Source: Castellaniella sp049651205
GTDB taxonomy: Bacteria > Pseudomonadota > Gammaproteobacteria > Burkholderiales > Burkholderiaceae_B
Reading direction: 5' to 3'
Length of the DNA stretch: 64,000 bases
Assembly: GCF_049651205.1 (NCBI RefSeq)
Contig: NZ_JBASBR010000012.1
Coordinates: 62,001-126,000, forward strand
A model generated the notes under the pieces. It was not told where the DNA came from, did no database searches, and saw only the letters and a program-made list of their open reading frames with translations. This document shows, in pieces, positions 16,347 through 24,756 of this stretch (positions are counted from its first letter, which is position 1; each line of letters starts with the position of its first letter). The position numbers were made by a program, and so were the translations under genes.

Positions 16347-16515
16347 CTTCTTGTGAGCCCGTGCCAGGCAAGGCAACATCATCATCCAGAAAAATGGCCA
16401 TGCCGGCCTCTTGCGCATCGTCAAACTGGCCGGCAAAGATAGCCCACCAAAATGCCACGCCGATCCCCAGCACAAACAGCAGGGAGACGGGCAGCAGCAA
16501 AAACAAAGCATCCAT
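16327..16515 (-). CDS. ccoS: cbb3 oxidase maturation protein CcoS
   Basis: 62-aa protein with one N-terminal membrane helix (LFLLLPVSLLFVLGIGVAFWWAI) then GQFDDAQEAGMAIFLDDD. The pattern W-x(4)-GQF-DD and the LDDD motif are diagnostic of CcoS, which is needed for cofactor insertion into cbb3 oxidase. Start ATG 16515 follows the CcoI-like gene by 7 nt. Its last codons double as the FNR box for ccoN. Confidence 0.93.
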   Translation of the reverse strand: MDALFLLLPVSLLFVLGIGVAFWWAIFAGQFDDAQEAGMAIFLDDDVALPGTGSQEVDVNQN

Positions 16516-16522
16516 GGCGCAC

Positions 16523-17503
16523 CTAGCGGGCCCGCGCCAACTGTGGCAAAGCCCGCGGATGCACGTCGTGCACCAGGCGCCAGGCATTGGCAGCAACGGC
16601 GACGGAAGACAGCAGCATCGTGATGGCAGCCAGCCAGGGCTGCACCCAGCCCATGGCAGCCAGAGGGGTCATCAGCACATGCCAGGCCAGCGAACCCATC
16701 AAGTTTTGACGAGCGATCTGTTGCATCCGGTGCTCAGCCCAGGCATCGTCAGCAGGACAGCTGCCACCACCTGAACCACCTTGCGTTGTTTGGCCAGATT
16801 GGCCAGACTGAGTACGTAGCCAGGCAGCCTGACGGGCGGCCTGGGCCGCGGGAATGGACATGGCCAGGGCACAGGGGCAGCTCATGACCAGCAAGGCCAC
16901 CGTGACTGCCACCGCATGCTGGGGCTGCCAGACCCACCACCACAAACCCACCAGTACTGCCAGTAGCAACTGAATGCAGACAAACCAGAACGCAAGGCGG
17001 TCTCCCTGGCGCATCAGGCCCGGATCAATCGGGGCATATTGGCCCACCGCCTGCCCGGCACAATACTGAAGAAAGCGCGCGCTGAGCAAAAACGCCACGA
17101 ACATGGAGACCGAATCGAAGTAGACTTCGCCCACACCTTGCCAGGTGGCCCAGACACTGGGTACAAAGGCCGCCAGAATACCCAATGCAACCGGCACATC
17201 CATCCCCACCCGGCCCTGCCCAAGGCTGGCCCACGCACCCCGCCAGACCGGCCAGGCGCAATACAGCACTAGCGGCACACATAGAATCAGGCTGAGCCAG
17301 TTCATCAGGACAATGGCTTCCTGAAGCGCAAGCAGGGATTGGGCAGACTGCACACCAGGCCGTAGATATCCTGGAAACGCCAGCATCATCACTTGCATCA
17401 TGATGAGCCATGCGAGCCCGGTTTGAGCCAGCAAATGGCGCCGTGCCCGGCGCTGGACATCGGACATATGCGGCGGCGGAGAGAACAGAGAACGGGCTTG
17501 CAT
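16523..17503 (-). CDS. CcoI/FixI-related membrane protein lacking all ATPase domains
   Basis: 326 aa. It keeps the membrane core of copper P-type ATPase CcoI: MMQVMMLAFPGYL, GRVGMDVPVALG, GEVYFDSVSMFVAFLLSARFLQ, the copper motif C209-P-C211 in MSCPCALAM, and a final pair of helices (NLMGSLAWHVLMTPLAAMGWV). The N-terminal metal-binding domain, actuator domain (TGE), phosphorylation site (DKTG) and nucleotide domain are all absent. A Ser/Gly/Gln-rich linker (residues 230-252) replaces the last two. There is no frameshift, it has an FNR promoter, and it precedes ccoS as ccoI normally does. ATP-driven transport is therefore impossible; a copper channel or scaffold is inference. ATG 17467 is an alternative start. 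Confidence 0.85.
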   Translation of the reverse strand: MQARSLFSPPPHMSDVQRRARRHLLAQTGLAWLIMMQVMMLAFPGYLRPGVQSAQSLLALQEAIVLMNWLSLILCVPLVLYCAWPVWRGAWASLGQGRVGMDVPVALGILAAFVPSVWATWQGVGEVYFDSVSMFVAFLLSARFLQYCAGQAVGQYAPIDPGLMRQGDRLAFWFVCIQLLLAVLVGLWWWVWQPQHAVAVTVALLVMSCPCALAMSIPAAQAARQAAWLRTQSGQSGQTTQGGSGGGSCPADDAWAEHRMQQIARQNLMGSLAWHVLMTPLAAMGWVQPWLAAITMLLSSVAVAANAWRLVHDVHPRALPQLARAR

Positions 17504-17510
17504 AGGCTGG

Positions 17511-17552
17511 ACTATAGCCAGCCTGCTGAGGACAAACTTTGATCTGCATCAA
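17511..17552 (-). promoter_or_regulatory. FNR-dependent promoter of the CcoI-like gene and ccoS
   Basis: A perfect FNR box, TTGAT-CTGC-ATCAA, lies at 17539-17552. On the minus strand TATAGT (17516-17511) occupies the -10 position, predicting a start at 17504, 41.5 bp from the box centre. That is one base before ATG 17503. An inverted repeat GGCTGG/CCAGCC (17523-17518 and 17510-17505) flanks the -10. Confidence 0.88.
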
Positions 17553-17568
17553 GCATCTAGTAAGGCAG

Positions 17569-17595
17569 AAAAAAAGGGAAGGCAAACGCCTTCCC
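17569..17595 (-). terminator. aceA terminator
   Basis: On the minus strand GGGAAGGC-GTTT-GCCTTCCC is a perfect 8-bp stem followed by seven T residues, 55 nt after the aceA stop. Confidence 0.93.
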
Positions 17596-17650
17596 AAAAG
17601 CACACCGCAAGGGGGCCCCTCTGCCCCCCTGCCCTCTCATTGTTTAAAAC

Positions 17651-18970
17651 TCAGGCGACATCCACCGCCGGGGCGTGATCAAACTGCGCTTCTTCGGTTG
17701 AACCGCTGAGGGCGGTTGTGGAGGATTGCCCCCCTTCGATGGTTTGCGTCACGGCATCGAAATAGCTGACACCCACTTCGCGTTGATGCTTGACTGCCGT
17801 AAAGCCTTTGTCAGCTGCCGCAAACTCTTTTTGCTGCAGTTCCACAAATGCACTCATCTGGGTTTGAGCATAGCCGTGGGCCAACTCGAACATGCTGTAG
17901 TTCAGTGCATGGAAGCCCGCCAGAGTGATGAACTGGAACTTGTAGCCCATGGCACCAAGCTCACGCTGGAATTTTGCAACTGTGGCGTCATCAAGATTTT
18001 TCTTCCAGTTAAATGAGGGCGAGCAGTTATATGCCAGCATTTTCCCCGGGAACTGACGGTGGACTGCCTCGGCAAACCGGCGCGCGTAGTCCAGATTGGG
18101 CGTTGACGTTTCACACCAGATCAGATCGGCATAAGGTGCGTAGGCCAGGCCACGGGCAATGGCCTGATCCAGGCCGGCACGAGTGCGATAAAAGCCCTCG
18201 ACCGTACGCTCGCCTGTGACAAACGGAGCATCATTTTCATCGATATTGCTGGTAAGGAGGTCGGCTGCTTCGGCGTCTGTGCGGGCCACCAGCAAGGTGG
18301 GCACATTGCACACGTCTGCAGCCAGGCGGGCGGACACCAGCTTGGCAACGGCCTCGCGGGTGGGCACCAGCACTTTGCCGCCCATGTGGCCACATTTTTT
18401 GACAGAAGCCAGCTGATCTTCGAAGTGCACCCCGGCGGCACCCGCTTCAATCATCGATTTCATCAATTCGAAGGCATTGAGCACGCCACCAAAGCCGGCC
18501 TCGGCGTCCGCCACAATGGGCGCGAAATAATCAACATAACCCGCATCCCCTGGGTTTTTACCCTCCATCCACTGGATCTGATCGCAACGAGTAAGCGAAT
18601 TGTTGATGCGCTTGACCACGCTGGGCACGGAATTGGCGGGATACAAGGATTGGTCGGGGTACATCTCGCCGGCAATATTGGCATCACCCGCCACCTGCCA
18701 GCCGGAAAGATAAATTGCCTTGAGACCGGCCTTTACTTGCTGCATGGCTTGATTGCCGGTAAGGGCGCCCAGCGCATTGACATAATCTTCAGAGTGCAAA
18801 AGCGTCCATAATTTTTCGGCACCGCGACGGGCAAGCGTATGCTCGACCACCACCGAGCCGCGCAGACGTACTACTTCGTCGGCACCGTAGCCGCGCTTGA
18901 TACCCTGCCAGCGGCTGTCTTCTGCCCAGCTTCGCTGGAGATTGCGTACTTCTGTTTCACGAGAGGTCAT
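17651..18970 (-). CDS. aceA: Isocitrate lyase
   Basis: 439-aa enzyme of the glyoxylate shunt splitting isocitrate to succinate and glyoxylate. The active-site motif KKCGHMGGKVLVPT is intact and length is normal for the short bacterial class. A strong AGGAGCAAC precedes the ATG. It is monocistronic, with its own terminator and a 26-bp palindrome 75-100 bp upstream. No malate synthase gene is in the window. Confidence 0.97.
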   Translation of the reverse strand: MTSRETEVRNLQRSWAEDSRWQGIKRGYGADEVVRLRGSVVVEHTLARRGAEKLWTLLHSEDYVNALGALTGNQAMQQVKAGLKAIYLSGWQVAGDANIAGEMYPDQSLYPANSVPSVVKRINNSLTRCDQIQWMEGKNPGDAGYVDYFAPIVADAEAGFGGVLNAFELMKSMIEAGAAGVHFEDQLASVKKCGHMGGKVLVPTREAVAKLVSARLAADVCNVPTLLVARTDAEAADLLTSNIDENDAPFVTGERTVEGFYRTRAGLDQAIARGLAYAPYADLIWCETSTPNLDYARRFAEAVHRQFPGKMLAYNCSPSFNWKKNLDDATVAKFQRELGAMGYKFQFITLAGFHALNYSMFELAHGYAQTQMSAFVELQQKEFAAADKGFTAVKHQREVGVSYFDAVTQTIEGGQSSTTALSGSTEEAQFDHAPAVDVA

Positions 18971-19268
18971 GGTGTTGCTCCTGAGTCAGTCAAAACAAGA
19001 AACCGTTGAGAAACAGTCTACGCGTCTGCTGCAGTGCAACCATGTTTTATATCTTATATAAGACATAAAATATTATTTTTATAAATCAACTACTTAATAA
19101 TTATTTTTCATGTTATGAAATGATTATTCTAATTATGAAAGGAGGATGATTGCATCGCAGCATTATCTTTTCATATCCTAAAACCATGCTTTCATCATGT
19201 GAAATATAACGACGCGGACAGTACAATACGGCATCCCTCTCCTTAATTTGTTCACATTCCGGTTTGCC
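18971..19268. other. AT-rich divergent intergenic region aceA/queF
   Basis: Besides the palindrome at 19045-19070 the region holds a strong Shine-Dalgarno-like AAAGGAGG at 19138-19145 without a convincing ORF behind it (only 11- and 19-codon frames). I saw no fold resembling a preQ1 riboswitch before queF. Confidence 0.4.
19045..19070. promoter_or_regulatory. 26-bp imperfect palindrome upstream of aceA
   Basis: Two 13-bp half sites with a single mismatched pair; arms TTTTAT...ATAAAA surround the core TCTTATATAAGA (19052-19063). The same 12-bp core occurs in the palindrome at 1242-1261. It is in a very AT-rich stretch (19040-19140) and probably binds a dimeric carbon-metabolism regulator. Which one is not determinable here. 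Confidence 0.6.
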
Positions 19269-20099
19269 ATGGATACCTCCCGTCTTGCCCAAAGCCCGCT
19301 AGGGCAGCGCTCTGAAGGCGCTGACCACTACGAGCCAGACCTTTTGTTTCCCATTGCCCGGGCAGACACACGAGCAGGGTATGGCTGGCCTCAAGCACCG
19401 TACGGCGCAGATATCTGGAATGCCTACGAGCTTTCATGGCTAAACGCCAAAGGGCGCCCGGTAGTGGCCATGGGGCGTTTTACCGTGCCCGCTGACAGCA
19501 CGCACCTGATCGAATCCAAATCCTTAAAGCTGTACCTCAATAGCTTCAGCAACGAGCGCTTTGAGTATGCCGAGATTGTGCAGCAACGGATCCGCACGGA
19601 TCTGAGCCGTGCCTGCGGCAAACCGGTGCATATAGAGATTTTGTCTGTCCGGCCGGCATTTGAACTCAGCTGCGCCCCGCTGCGCGGCACCTGCATCGAC
19701 GACCAGGACATCGACTTTGAACCTGTCAAGGCACACACACCGGAGGCTTTGCAGGTAGCAGATCGCGCACCTTTTGTACGCGAGACGCTGGTAACCGAGT
19801 TGATGAAATCCAATTGCCCGGTAACGGGGCAACCCGACTGGGCCAGCGTGCAGATCCAGTATGCCGGGCCACGCCTGGACCATGCCGGCTTACTGAAATA
19901 TATTGTGTCGCTGCGCGAAAGCCGCGAGTTTCACGAGCTGTGCGTGGAGAAGATTTACGGTGAAATCATGGCACGCTGTGCACCAGAAGAACTGCTGGTG
20001 TATGCCCGATATACGCGGCGCGGAGGCCTGGACATCAATCCCTGGCGTGCCAACACCCAGCCAAAAGACATCAGTCAAACCCGCACCTTGCGCCAGTAA
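19269..20099 (+). CDS. queF: NADPH-dependent 7-cyano-7-deazaguanine reductase
   Basis: 276-aa long-form (YqeF-like) QueF that reduces preQ0 to preQ1 for queuosine. The active-site cysteine lies in MKSNCPVTGQPDW and the substrate motif in IESKSLKLYLNSFSNERF. ATG 19269 (MDTSRLAQS) is chosen over a TTG 21 nt upstream because E. coli QueF aligns from here. The start lacks an obvious Shine-Dalgarno. Confidence 0.95.
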   Translation: MDTSRLAQSPLGQRSEGADHYEPDLLFPIARADTRAGYGWPQAPYGADIWNAYELSWLNAKGRPVVAMGRFTVPADSTHLIESKSLKLYLNSFSNERFEYAEIVQQRIRTDLSRACGKPVHIEILSVRPAFELSCAPLRGTCIDDQDIDFEPVKAHTPEALQVADRAPFVRETLVTELMKSNCPVTGQPDWASVQIQYAGPRLDHAGLLKYIVSLRESREFHELCVEKIYGEIMARCAPEELLVYARYTRRGGLDINPWRANTQPKDISQTRTLRQ

Positions 20100-20137
20100 T
20101 CGGGCCACCCGCCAACCACGGTAGCGAGGCCCCATGT

Positions 20138-20166
20138 AAAAAGGCCCGCACGTATGCTGTGCGGGC
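20138..20166 (-). terminator. pgsA terminator
   Basis: On the minus strand GCCCGCAC-AGCATAC-GTGCGGGC forms an 8-bp stem followed by C and five T residues, just after the pgsA stop. Confidence 0.88.
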
Positions 20167-20177
20167 TTGGGTGCTGA

Positions 20178-20750
20178 TTACTGACTGCGGCTGCGAATCT
20201 CCGGCCAGGCCTTTTGCAGGTAATAGCACATCGACCACACCGTGAGGATCGCGGCCACCACGATCAGGATCTGCCCCAGCAACCGCACCGGGATGCCCTC
20301 GATGGGCTGCCAGTACAACAAGCAAGGAATGGCGATCATTTGGGCTGTTGTCTTGAATTTGCCCAGACGGTGCACCGCCACACTGCGACTGGCACCAATT
20401 TTGGCCATCCATTCGCGCAGGGCGGAGATCGTGAGCTCTCGGCCAATAATGACCAGCGCAATCAGCAAATCTACCCGCCCGAGATTCAGCAAAATCAAAA
20501 GCGCAGCCACCACCATGAGTTTGTCGGCGACAGGGTCGAGAAAAGCGCCGAAAGCGGAAGTCTGGTTCCAGCGGCGAGCCAGGTAGCCATCAAACCAGTC
20601 GGTAACGGCTGCCACGACAAAGGCCACAGCCGCCGCCGTATCACGCCACCCCGATGCAGTCCAGGCATCCGGCAGGTAATAGAGCGCCACAAGTAGCGGA
20701 ATCATGGCTATGCGCAGCCATGTCAGGGCAATAGGGATATTGAACGGCAT
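20178..20750 (-). CDS. pgsA: CDP-diacylglycerol--glycerol-3-phosphate 3-phosphatidyltransferase
   Basis: 190-aa inner-membrane enzyme making phosphatidylglycerol-phosphate. The CDP-alcohol phosphotransferase motif is DWFDGYLARRWNQTSAFGAFLDPVADKL (D-G-x2-A-R-x8-G-x3-D-x3-D). Start MPFNIPIALTWLRI at 20750 is typical; an upstream in-frame start would intrude on uvrC spacing. It is the last gene of acpS-nagZ-uvrC-pgsA, 41 nt after uvrC. Confidence 0.95.
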   Translation of the reverse strand: MPFNIPIALTWLRIAMIPLLVALYYLPDAWTASGWRDTAAAVAFVVAAVTDWFDGYLARRWNQTSAFGAFLDPVADKLMVVAALLILLNLGRVDLLIALVIIGRELTISALREWMAKIGASRSVAVHRLGKFKTTAQMIAIPCLLYWQPIEGIPVRLLGQILIVVAAILTVWSMCYYLQKAWPEIRSRSQ

Positions 20751-20791
20751 GATAGACGTAATACTACCCCAAGCGAGGGCCATGCACGGCA

Positions 20792-22615
20792 CTAACGCAA
20801 GGCGTGATAGATACGTTCTGCCAACTGTCGTGAAATCCCATCAACGTTGGAAAGCTCTTCGATGCTGGCATCCACCACACCCGAAAAGCCGCCAAACCGG
20901 GCCAGAAGCTTTTGGCGCCGGTGCTGGCCGACCCCCTCGATCTCTTCGAGGCGGGAGACGTTGCGTGCCTTGGCGCGGCGTGCGCGCATACCGGTGATGG
21001 CAAACCGGTGGGCTTCATCGCGCACCTCGGCCACCAGCATCAGGGCTGCAGATTCGACTCCCAGCGCCACTGAAGGCCGGCCATCCACAAACACCAGTGT
21101 CTCCAGGCCCACCTTGCGATGGTCTCCTTTTTTGACGCCAACAATGCGACTGACATCCAGCCCAAGCTCTTCGAAGACTTTCCGGGCGATACCCACCTGC
21201 CCTTCGCCACCATCGATCAGCACAATATCTGGCAAGGTGATGTCGCCTTCGGCGACCCGGCTGTAGCGGCGGGTAAGCGCCTGACGCATAGCAGCGTAAT
21301 CGTCTCCGGGCTGGATGCCTGCAATATTGAAACGCCGGTACAGCGAATGCTGCATGGCATGATTTTTGTAGACCACGCAAGAGGCTTGGGTGGCTTCTCC
21401 GGCCGTGTGACTGATATCGAAACATTCGATATGCAGGGCGGCCAGCGCATCTTCATCGGTATCCAGATCGAGTTCTACTGCCAACGCCAGGGTACGGGCT
21501 TCGCGTGCACTGGATTCTGACAACCGTTGCGCCAGCGCCATCCGAGCGTTACGTTGGGCTTGCTCAAGCCAACTGCGTCGCGTGCCCTGCGGACGTGTCA
21601 AAATCCGCACCTTATGGCCATGTTGTTCTGACAACATAGCAATCAGATCAGGATCCGGCACGCCGTGTGAACACACCAGCACCGGCGGCACTGGATTATC
21701 GGCATAGTGCTGCGCCAAGAAAGCAGCCAGCACGTCTTCGGCGGTTTCGTCCTGCACCTGGGTTGGAAACAATGGCTTGTCGCCCAGATGCCTACCAGCG
21801 CGCACCATCGCCAGATTGACACACACCCGTCCTCCCGAGAGTTCGATAGCGATGATGTCTGCGCTGTCATCCCCCACCTGCTCCATGGTTTGCTGCTGCA
21901 GTACCTTGGCCAGAGCCCGCATCTGATCGCGCAAAACGGCCGCCTGTTCGAAATCCTGACGCTCGGCAGCGGCTGTCATGCGCTGCTCGATTTCCTCGAG
22001 CACCTCAGTGGTACGCCCCTCAAGAAAGCGGATAGCCCGCTGGACATCGGCCTGGTAATCAGCCAATGAAATCAGGCCTACGCAGGGTGCCGAGCACCGG
22101 CCAATCTGATACAACAGGCAAGGCCGGGTGCGATGCGCATAGACGCTGTCTTCGCAGGTACGCAGGTGAAACACCTTTTGCAGGATCTGGATGGTTTCCC
22201 GCACGGCCCAAGAGTTTGGATATGGCCCAAAAAAATGGCCTTTCCCTTGGGTACTGCCACGGTAATACACAATGCGGGGCGCTTCGTGGTCGGTGATGTG
22301 CAGGTAGGGATAAGACTTGTCATCCCGAAACAGGATGTTGTAACGAGGCTTGAGGCGCTTGATCAGGTTGTTTTCGAGGATCAGCGCCTCTGCTTCAGTG
22401 CGCGTGACGGTGACCTCGGTACGCACCACCCTCGCCAGCATGTGCTCGATACGCGGGCCATGCCCGGATTTTTGAAAATACGAGCTTACCCGCCGTTTGA
22501 GATCCCGGGCCTTGCCCACATACAGGACTTCACCCTCTGCATCCAGATGGCGATAGACCCCTGGCAGATGAGGAAGATCAGCCAGGAAGGTTTTCAGATC
22601 GAAAGCTTCGGGCAC
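20792..22615 (-). CDS. uvrC: Excinuclease ABC subunit C
   Basis: 607-aa nuclease that makes both incisions in nucleotide excision repair. The GIY-YIG domain (GVYRHLDAEGEVLYVGKARDLKRRV) is at residues 18-95, a UVR domain near 200-235, the RNase H-like endonuclease centre (DISHTAGEATQASCVV, IDGGEGQVG) around 400-480, and a tandem helix-hairpin-helix end. Its start lies 38 bp inside the end of nagZ, in another frame. No closer in-frame Met can be used without losing the GIY domain. Confidence 0.97.
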   Translation of the reverse strand: MPEAFDLKTFLADLPHLPGVYRHLDAEGEVLYVGKARDLKRRVSSYFQKSGHGPRIEHMLARVVRTEVTVTRTEAEALILENNLIKRLKPRYNILFRDDKSYPYLHITDHEAPRIVYYRGSTQGKGHFFGPYPNSWAVRETIQILQKVFHLRTCEDSVYAHRTRPCLLYQIGRCSAPCVGLISLADYQADVQRAIRFLEGRTTEVLEEIEQRMTAAAERQDFEQAAVLRDQMRALAKVLQQQTMEQVGDDSADIIAIELSGGRVCVNLAMVRAGRHLGDKPLFPTQVQDETAEDVLAAFLAQHYADNPVPPVLVCSHGVPDPDLIAMLSEQHGHKVRILTRPQGTRRSWLEQAQRNARMALAQRLSESSAREARTLALAVELDLDTDEDALAALHIECFDISHTAGEATQASCVVYKNHAMQHSLYRRFNIAGIQPGDDYAAMRQALTRRYSRVAEGDITLPDIVLIDGGEGQVGIARKVFEELGLDVSRIVGVKKGDHRKVGLETLVFVDGRPSVALGVESAALMLVAEVRDEAHRFAITGMRARRAKARNVSRLEEIEGVGQHRRQKLLARFGGFSGVVDASIEELSNVDGISRQLAERIYHALR

Positions 22616-23630
22616 GCAGATATCTCGGGTCAGACAAAAGGGCTGTCCAGCCAGGGGCTGCCTGGACAGGCATCAGGCGCTGAAGACGACGCACCGCCTG
22701 AGCATCCACAGGCCGGCCATCCAGGGCAGTGAGCAATTGGTCGGCCAGATCGGGGCGGTTGCACACCAACACCATATCGCAGCCAGCATCCAGGGCGGCT
22801 TTGGCACGGGCATGGATATCACCAGCCGCAGCGGCGCCCTCCATGGTGAGATCGTCGGAAAACACCAGGCCATCGTAAGAAAGCTGCTCGCGCAAAATAC
22901 CCGTTACCCAACGACGTGAAAATCCAGCGGGCTCAGGCGAGACCTGCGGATAAATCACATGAGCAGGCATCACCGCGGGCAAGGTGAGATCTCCGAGCCA
23001 TGTATAGGGCGCCGCATCTGCCTCGAGGATCTCTGACAATGGGCGCTCGTCGACCGGTATCTCAAGATGGGAGTCTGCCGCAACTGCACCATGGCCCGGA
23101 AAATGCTTGCCACAAGCGGACATCCCTGCCTGAGACATGCCCTGAATCAAGGCCCGTGCCAACAGCGACACCACCCAGGGGTCTTCATGAAAGGCGCGAT
23201 TGCCGATTACCTGGCTGACCCCGTAATCGAGATCGAGCACAGGGGTAAAACTGAAGTCTACCCCGCAGGCACGCAGCTCGCTGGCCAGCACAAAGCCGGT
23301 TTCAGTGGCCGCACGCAAAGCCTCTTGAGGCGAATCGTCATACCACCGCCCCAAGGCACGCATTGCCGGCAAGGGCGTAAACCCATCGGTGCGAAACCGC
23401 TGCACACGCCCGCCCTCGTGATCCACGGCAATCAGCAACGGCGGGGTACGGACACTATGAATATCCACGCAAAGCGCAGTGAGCTGCTCGCGATTGTCAA
23501 AATTGCGGGCAAACAGGATAACCCCGCCAACCTGGGGATGGGCCAGGCGCAAACGCTCGGCCTCGCCAAGCTGCAAGCCTTCCACATCCACCATCACGGG
23601 GCCCGGAGGCAAAGTTTGGGACATAGTCAT
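22578..23630 (-). CDS. nagZ: Beta-N-acetylhexosaminidase (peptidoglycan recycling)
   Basis: 350-aa glycoside hydrolase family 3 enzyme acting in the cytoplasm on GlcNAc-anhydroMurNAc peptides. The catalytic region KHFPGHGAVAADSHLEIP and nucleophile loop VFSDDLTMEGAA are intact. Start MTMSQTLPPGPVMVDVEG could equally begin at the second Met. It overlaps uvrC by 38 bp and follows acpS by 28 nt. Confidence 0.95.
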   Translation of the reverse strand: MTMSQTLPPGPVMVDVEGLQLGEAERLRLAHPQVGGVILFARNFDNREQLTALCVDIHSVRTPPLLIAVDHEGGRVQRFRTDGFTPLPAMRALGRWYDDSPQEALRAATETGFVLASELRACGVDFSFTPVLDLDYGVSQVIGNRAFHEDPWVVSLLARALIQGMSQAGMSACGKHFPGHGAVAADSHLEIPVDERPLSEILEADAAPYTWLGDLTLPAVMPAHVIYPQVSPEPAGFSRRWVTGILREQLSYDGLVFSDDLTMEGAAAAGDIHARAKAALDAGCDMVLVCNRPDLADQLLTALDGRPVDAQAVRRLQRLMPVQAAPGWTALLSDPRYLRARSFRSENLPG

Positions 23631-23658
23631 GTGATATCAATAAGAATGATCGGCCACA

Positions 23659-24123
23659 TCAGCCCTCGGCCGATGAAGCGCGTGGGGATTCGACCACAAC
23701 AAAAGCAGCCACCATATCGGACTCGTCTGTCATGGAAACATGCGCGCACCCAAAACGGGCGTCATACCAGTCTTTAAGCGGGCCAGAGAGATGGATTTCG
23801 GGAGCGCCACCCCGGCGGTTGAGGATCTGCACCCGAGACCATGTCATGGGCATATGAATCCCCAAGCCGATAGCCTTTGAAAAAGCCTCTTTGGCAGCAA
23901 ACCGCGTAGAGAGATACAGAATACCGCGTCGCGGATCACGGGCGGCCCGCCGGGCATGCACCAGTTGCTCGTCCGGGCCCAACACCCGCTGCACCAGTCG
24001 CTGACCATGGCGGGCATAAATACGCGCCATGCGCTCTACCTGCAAGAGATCCGTGCCGATTCCGGCAATTGCTTGTTGTGCCAATGCGGCCTCCGTCAAA
24101 CCTGCCTGCGCAGCATTGCCCAA
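23659..24123 (-). CDS. acpS: Holo-[acyl-carrier-protein] synthase
   Basis: 154-aa phosphopantetheinyl transferase activating ACP. The two family motifs GIGTDLLQVERM and RFAAKEAFSKAIG are present. An N-terminal extension of about 19 residues precedes the usual start, but no closer good start codon is visible. First gene of acpS-nagZ-uvrC-pgsA. Confidence 0.93.
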   Translation of the reverse strand: MGNAAQAGLTEAALAQQAIAGIGTDLLQVERMARIYARHGQRLVQRVLGPDEQLVHARRAARDPRRGILYLSTRFAAKEAFSKAIGLGIHMPMTWSRVQILNRRGGAPEIHLSGPLKDWYDARFGCAHVSMTDESDMVAAFVVVESPRASSAEG

Positions 24124-24157
24124 GACCTCATGTAGGCATCAGGCGGCCCATCAGGGC

Positions 24158-24706
24158 CTACAGCCGCAAAAAGTGCTCACGATAATGCTTGAGCTCGTCG
24201 ATGGATTCTTGAATATCGGCCAGCGCTTCGTGTTTGCCTACTTTATTGAAACTGCGGTAGACCTCGGGTTTCCAGCGTAAGGAAAGCTCTTTGAGCGTAC
24301 TGACGTCGAGGTTACGATAATGAAAATATGCCTCAAGTGCCGGCATGTACTTGACCATGAAGCGGCGATCCTGCCCGATGGTATTGCCACACATGGGCGA
24401 TTTGCCAGCGGGTACCAGGGGCGCAAGAAATTCAAGCAAGCAGTCCTGAGCCTGGTCTTCGGTAAGGTTGGAGGCCTTGACCTTGTCGATCAGGCCACTT
24501 TTGCCATGAGTGGATTGATTCCATTTATCCATGCCATCCAGCACGGCAGTATCCTGGTGAATCACCAGCACAGGCGCCTGGGCGACCACTGTGAGATCGG
24601 GCTCTGTGACAATCAGGGCAATTTCGAGAATGCGTTCTTTTTCGGGATCCAAGCCGGACATTTCCATATCCAGCCAGATCAGGCGCTGATCATTTGCGGC
24701 CATCAC
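24158..24706 (-). CDS. orn: Oligoribonuclease
   Basis: 182-aa DEDDh 3'-5' exonuclease that degrades 2-5 nt RNAs and pGpG. Motifs: WLDMEMSGLDPEKERILEIA, CGNTIGQDRRFM and KHEALADIQESI, which carry the D, E, D, D and H residues. Start is one of two consecutive Met codons (24706 or 24703). It diverges from the M48 protease gene. Confidence 0.97.
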   Translation of the reverse strand: MMAANDQRLIWLDMEMSGLDPEKERILEIALIVTEPDLTVVAQAPVLVIHQDTAVLDGMDKWNQSTHGKSGLIDKVKASNLTEDQAQDCLLEFLAPLVPAGKSPMCGNTIGQDRRFMVKYMPALEAYFHYRNLDVSTLKELSLRWKPEVYRSFNKVGKHEALADIQESIDELKHYREHFLRL

Positions 24707-24756
24707 CTATAATCCTTGCAAACAAAACTCAATTTTCGCATATTGCCCCGCCAGAC

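Noticed and set aside
16523..17503. Simple frameshifted ccoI pseudogene
   Set aside because: The frame is open throughout, the membrane motifs and CPC are intact, and the missing parts coincide with whole cytosolic domains, so random decay is less likely than a shortened functional protein.
19130..19268. preQ1 riboswitch or short ORF before queF
   Set aside because: A strong AAAGGAGG is present, but the frames behind it have only 11 and 19 codons and no preQ1-type pseudoknot sequence was seen.
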